Of a stretch of 64,000 nucleotides of DNA, positions 59,791-64,000 are shown piece by piece. Under the pieces are notes generated by a model, which saw only the letters and a program-made list of their open reading frames with translations, had not been told where the DNA came from and searched no databases. The DNA comes from Argopecten irradians. Its lineage: Eukaryota; Mollusca; Bivalvia; Pectinida; Pectinidae. The translations under genes and the position numbers were made by a program. The first letter of the stretch is position 1. Each line of letters opens with the position of its first letter. The stretch is taken from positions 25,460,264 to 25,524,263 of the forward strand of contig NC_091142.1 of the NCBI RefSeq assembly GCF_041381155.1, in the 5' to 3' direction.

Positions 59791-61110
59791 CGAGGGTTGA
59801 TAACTCACCGTATCCACCTGAAAATAGGTCGATAACTGTTTTATTATATGACACTTACATGATATTAACCCGGCTCTTCAAAACGACTTTTACAACTACA
59901 AAAAACAGGATGATATTTGCAAACTTTCTGTTTACAAAAGCAATTACATGTAGTATATGGTAATATCCAAATGCTTCTTGCTAACGGTTTAGACTGGTAG
60001 AACTGGAATATTGTATCAACTGCAGCCCGTCTGGCATTCTTGAACGTTTTCCATATATTGAAGTTTGCATTGTCACCGTTGATCGCAGTGAACTTGCTGC
60101 CTTCCACCATATATGTTGCTGACTATAATAATGGCATCACAATAGATTATCCCGACGTCATTGAATGAGGGAAACTCCCGTTACGCTATATTTGGGTACG
60201 AATCGACGTCAAAAGTGATTATGACGTCACATTTTACTGGACTCGCGAGAGGTATCTGGACTGAGTCCAGTAACCTCGCGTGCTTTTTGACGCCGATTTC
60301 GGGGTTGATATCGCAGTTGATGAATACTTCTGAGAAACGTATTGGCCAATCAAAATACAGCAAAAGCACCAGTCATATAATAAATAGTTTTAATATATGA
60401 CTGCTGCTTTTGCTGTCTTTTGATTGGCCGATACGCTTCTCAGAAGTATTCATCAACTGCGATATCAACCCCGAAGTCAGCGGCGAAAAGCACGCGAGGT
60501 TACTGGACTCTGTCCAGATACCTCTCGCGAGTCCAGTAACCTTTGTCAAAAATAGATCGAGGAAAACTCCCTTGAGATGTGACGTCATAATCACTTTTGA
60601 CGTCGAGTCGTACCCAAATATAGCGTAACGGGAATTTCCGTCATTCAATGACGTCGGGATAGTCTATTGTGACGTCATTATTATGGCGGAAGGCAGCAAG
60701 TTTACTGCGATCAACGGTTATCAACAGAAATGAACTGCAAACTTCAATTTATGGAAAACGTTAAAAAATGCCAGACGGGCTGCAGTTGATACAATATTCC
60801 GGTTCTACCAGTCTACACCGTTAGCAAGGAGCATTTGGATATTTACCATTAATACTACATGTAACTACTTTTGTAAACAGAAAGTTTGCAAATACCATCC
60901 TGTTTTTGTAGTTAATTCTTTTTGAAGAGTCGGGTAAATATATGTATGTTTCATATAATAAAACGGTTATCAACCTATTTTCAGGTGGATACGGTGAGTT
61001 ATCAACCCTCGTAAATGATATAACCCTCGGCCTCCGGCCTCGGGATATATCACTTACTCGGGTTGATAACTCACCGTATCCACATGAAAATAGGTCGATA
61101 ACTGTATATT
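59791..61110. mobile_element. 1.3-kb foldback (long inverted repeat) element
   Basis: The left arm 59791-60378 and right arm 60395-61011 are long, highly similar inverted repeats around a 16-base loop; the right arm has an extra stretch of about 30 bases (near 60541-60578). The arms begin CGAGGGTTGATAACTCACCG and end with its complement; a third, direct copy of that edge follows at 61057-61102 after GGCCTCCGGCCTCGGG. Copies 1 and 2 of the gene lack the block at the same place, so it is a discrete insertion. ORFs on opposite strands of the two arms are mirror images and not evidence of a gene. Confidence 0.88.
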
Positions 61111-61620
61111 ATACACTCGTACCAATCAACTATGGACTTATTAAGTCAATGGTTTTAAAAACTACTTAGACATAGGACTTGTGTAGGATTTTTAAGTGTG
61201 TCAGCTGTTCTTTGATGGCTGAATTTAATGTCAGTTGATCATAATCCGTGCTTTCAAGGAAGAACATGTACAAAGGACCATCAAATCTAATTATGTCCAT
61301 GTACTAGTCTAGATATTAATTTTAACACATTTCTCAAAGTAGGTGTATAACCAATGTCTCCCAGGTTCTTTATTGCGCTCCCTCATTGCGGTAGAATGAG
61401 AAATGATGCAATCGTAGATCTTTCTAAACCTAGCCAAATTAACAAATGAATAATTAATGAAGAAAACTATTATTCTTTCTTTGACGATGGTTAATCATGT
61501 TTTGTAATGTGAACAGACGTGATGAAATAGTTTTCTTCTACCACAAGATATTCTAACGTGCAGAACCGAACACGTTTTATTTGGTGGCAGAGAATGGACC
61601 TGACAACCTGCAAACAGCAT
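61111..61620. repeat. Duplicated spacer, unit C (partial)
   Basis: It resumes the spacer homology after the foldback element: CCAATCAACTATGGACT, CATAGGACTTGTGTAGGATT, GCTGAATTTAATGTCAGTTG and CTCCCAGGTTCT match units A and B. Homology fades near 61600. Confidence 0.75.
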
Positions 61621-61739
61621 CCTCCCAGACAGCAGGGATGCATAATCAATGTGACTGGTTCTGGCAATCTAATTAAAATTAGACTTGTAATTCCGCTCCA
61701 CTACAATGTTCTACGTGCTTTAACTTACGTAACTTAACT

Positions 61740-62470
61740 TACTTAACTGATTAGACGTACGCTTACTTATTTGTGTGTGCTAGTGCCTAGGCGTGCGCTG
61801 ACTTCTATATGTGTGATGGCGTATATAGGCTTACGCTAACTTCTATGTGTGCACTAGCGCCTAGGCGTACGCTAACTTCAATGTGTGCACTAGCGCCTAG
61901 GCGTACGCTAACTTCTATGTGTGTGATAACTTCTAGGTGTGCGTTAACTTCTAGGAGTACGCTTATAACTTCTATGTTTGCGCTAGCGTCTAGGTGTACG
62001 CTAACTTCTTTGTGTGTGCTAGCGCCTAGTCGTACGCTAACTTCTATGTGTGTGATAACTTCTAGGTGTGCGCTAACTTCCAGGCGTACGCTTATAACTT
62101 CTATGTGTGTGCTAGCGTCTGTTCAAGGCGTGCGTTTACTCTTATGTGTGCTCTAGCATCTAGTTGTACGCTAACTTCTTTGTGTGTGCTAGCGTATAGG
62201 CGTACGCTAACTTCTATGTGTGTGATAACTTCTAGGTGTGCGCTAACTTCCAGGCGTGCGCTTATAACTTCTATGTTTGCTCTAGCATCTAGGTGTACGC
62301 TAACTTCCAAGTGTGTGTAAGCGCCTAGGCGTACGCTATGTGTGTGTTAGCGTCTAGGCGTAGGCTTACTTCTATTTGTGTGCTAGCACCTATTCAAGGC
62401 GTACGCTTACTCTTATGTGTGCTCGTGCAAGTGTACGTTAATTTCTAGTCGTACGGTTGCTCTTATGTGT
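61740..62470. repeat. About 36-bp palindromic minisatellite
   Basis: Roughly 18-20 diverged units of the type CTAGCGCCTAGGCGTACGCT plus AACTTCTATGTGTGTG. GCGCCTAGGCG is a near-palindrome in each unit. A 12-codon periodic ORF results from the period. Confidence 0.9.
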
Positions 62471-63226
62471 GTTCCAAACTAGTTCCAAAGGACTAGCGTA
62501 TAGCTGATCGAGATTTATGATAAAATACTAAGGAACTAGTATTTACTTTGATAACTCAATAAAAAGAGGTTTATTAATATATTTATTAACATGAGCCGGG
62601 TCATAGTTTTTTATTTGAAGTTTTGATTTATTTTTTTATCTGTGGACATACATTGTGTATATAAGAAAATAGAGGCAACGAAGCAAAGAAAAGGGATGGG
62701 GGTCTGGGGGCACCGCTAGAATCCCTCAAATATACCGCCCTCAACTATAGTTTTTCAATAAAACATGTAAGATAATTTATGTCGGTTCGGTTTTATGGCC
62801 TAGTCAGGTAAGCTCAAACAAGGTAATTAAATGTATAAATCAAATCGTTTTATAATGGTTGGCATGAAAAGGGGAAAAAATTGTAGCTCTAAAGAAGACA
62901 CCATTTTCAGTCCTACATATACAGTTTATATTTTACATGTAGCCCTAAATATACTTTAACTGTTTTAAGAGATCGATGTATACAAAATATTTGCTTTCAC
63001 TGAAGGCCTTATTTGTCTCGTGTGCTATATCCGTGTCTTGCTAATTCAACAGCCATGTTCGTTAGTGATCGAAATCTATGGACGACATAAATTTCAGAAT
63101 TAAAAAAATAAGAAACTAGAAATGACATTTCAATATATTCCACGATGATCACAATAACTCGATCAACACAAAATCCGTGTGGTATCATTGTGACGTAAAC
63201 TAAACAGTGACGTCACACTTAGTGAT
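62471..63226. other. No gene recognised; putative 5' region of the next gene
   Basis: AT-rich sequence. TGACGTAA and TGACGTCA sites lie at about 63191-63216, just before the next coding start. No repeat family recognised. Confidence 0.35.
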
Positions 63227-63595
63227 ATGTCGCTGAGTAGTGGGAACGATTTTGTTTCCTACGTTTTCGAAATATCCTACATAATACATAACACTCAGGA
63301 TCGTTTGGCAGTGTGTGGTTCTATAGAGGAGCTGGGTTCTTGGCGACTTGATGGCGCGGCAGTCGCTAAGGAACTCCCGCCTAAATCGGGAACGTGGTTT
63401 GCTGCCGCGGAGCTCCCGAAAAAGTCGGAATTCAGCTGGAAATGGGTTGTGATCAATGAGCATAACGACGCCTTGCGGTGGGAGGAGAGACCACCCAGAC
63501 AACACCGGACAGGTGTGTGTCATGGTAGGCTGCTCACAGCCTGGAATGGAGGGGAGACCTTGTCAATTCCACAAAACCAGAAATTCCGACACATT
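63227..63595 (+). CDS. CBM20 starch/glycogen-binding domain protein, first coding exon
   Basis: ATG at 63227 opens a 123-codon exon ending before the donor ATTG|GTAATT. The protein has the CBM20 pattern: VCGSIEELGSWRLDGAAVAK (29-48), WF, SWKWVVINEHN (70-80) and LRWEERPPRQHR (83-94). The tryptophans at 39, 71, 73 and 85 are the typical glucan-binding positions. CBM20 domains occur in laforin, STBD1, GPCPD1 and amylase-like enzymes; the exon alone does not decide which, and neither laforin nor GPCPD1 matches well by eye. The rest of the gene lies beyond the window. Confidence 0.82.
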
Positions 63596-63769
63596 GGTAA
63601 TTACAATCTCAACACGATTTTAATAGTTTATACATCACATGGTGTTTGAGAATGTGGATAGACTAAGTTAACAAGTTTATTTGTGATTTCAATTATCTTT
63701 ATTTCTTTGTTATCTTGGTTTGAAAAAAAGAAGAGAAAAAACAGTTGCAATATTAATTATAACATATAA

Positions 63770-64000
63770 AACAGCAACAGTAGATACTATCACTGATGTT
63801 ATATCCACCCCTGGAATATCTCGCAGAAAACTGAAGGCAACAGAAGACGCAGGTAATTTATCATTTGATGGACACAAAAAGAGACGGTACACTGTGGTTG
63901 AAAGTGTGGCTTTGAAGTTGGGCGTCGCTCTCTCTGTATCTTCAAGGGAAGTCTCTGCAGGCCTGTGATTGGGCAGTTTTTCTCTCTTTAACCGTCTTCA
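63770..64000. mobile_element. Long-TIR MITE, copy 3 of 3, cut by the window edge
   Basis: It shares CACCCCTGGA, ACTGAAGGCAACAGAA, ACGGTACACTGTGGTTGA and GCGTCGCTCTCTCTGTA with the copy at 28501-28825. Its right half is missing because the window ends. The 82-codon ORF over it is not a gene exon. Confidence 0.7.

Noticed and set aside
60161-60648. Two similar ORFs of 79 and 91 codons (MNEGNSRYAIFGY / MNDGNSRYAIFGY) on opposite strands
   Set aside because: They are the same arm sequence of the foldback element read in both arms; similarity comes from the inverted repeat and there is no independent sign of coding.
63720-63968. 82-codon ORF as second exon of the CBM20 gene
   Set aside because: The sequence matches the MITE at 28501-28825 and not a protein family.
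1-64000. Retroviral, LTR or Polinton-type elements
   Set aside because: No capsid, envelope, protease, integrase or paired LTR signal was recognised; the only RT signal (48.4-48.6 kb) belongs to a non-LTR LINE.
1-64000. tRNA or rRNA genes
   Set aside because: No convincing A/B-box cloverleaf or rRNA core was noticed by eye; a tRNAscan-SE and Rfam scan would be needed to exclude them.

Overview
The window is AT-rich, intron-rich animal DNA full of short non-autonomous transposons and minisatellites. Its repeat types resemble those of bivalve mollusc genomes: pearl/Helentron-like (HINE-like) elements with palindrome-bearing core repeats, hAT MITEs and TTAA-flanked MITEs. It also carries lineage-type tandem copies of Mab-21/cGAS-like genes. 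A bivalve is my best guess, from pattern recognition rather than a database match.

Left third, minus strand (166-15639): a complete NADPH-cytochrome P450 reductase gene (Por). I could assemble it base by base as 14 coding exons, 677 codons plus stop, with GT-AG junctions and consistent phases. Three of its introns (3, 11 and 13) hold tandem arrays whose repeat unit copies the 5' splice donor and exon end of that same intron. This is the most unusual pattern in the window. Upstream of the start codon there is a pearl-like element with 146-bp core units, a decayed duplicate of the start-codon segment, a snapback palindrome and a 3-kb, 30-bp minisatellite.

Middle (21.7-36.5 kb, plus strand): intergenic repeats, an unrecognised 177-codon ORF, then the first two coding exons of the chaperonin subunit gene CCT6 (28034-28170 and 35970-36033). 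Intron 1 of CCT6 contains a transposon nest four levels deep (hAT, HINE-like, a TIR element, then two hATs and a TTAA MITE), dated relatively by intact target duplications. No further CCT6 exon is visible in the remaining 28 kb.

Right third (37.3-61.6 kb, plus strand): a tandem array of three gene-plus-spacer units. Each gene codes for a roughly 720-730 residue protein with an N-terminal Mab-21/cGAS-like nucleotidyltransferase domain and a C-terminal helical/TPR-like region. The first copy is a pseudogene; the second and third are open with all three putative catalytic acids present. Such proteins are candidate cGAS-like receptors (cGLRs) of innate immunity. The third copy is followed by a 1.3-kb foldback palindrome that is absent from the matching position of the other copies. 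LINE, HINE-like and unique insertions break up the spacers.

Right edge: a palindromic minisatellite (61.7-62.5 kb) and the first exon of a gene coding for a CBM20 starch/glycogen-binding domain (63227-63595), followed by a MITE cut by the window end. No retroviral, LTR or Polinton-type element was recognised.
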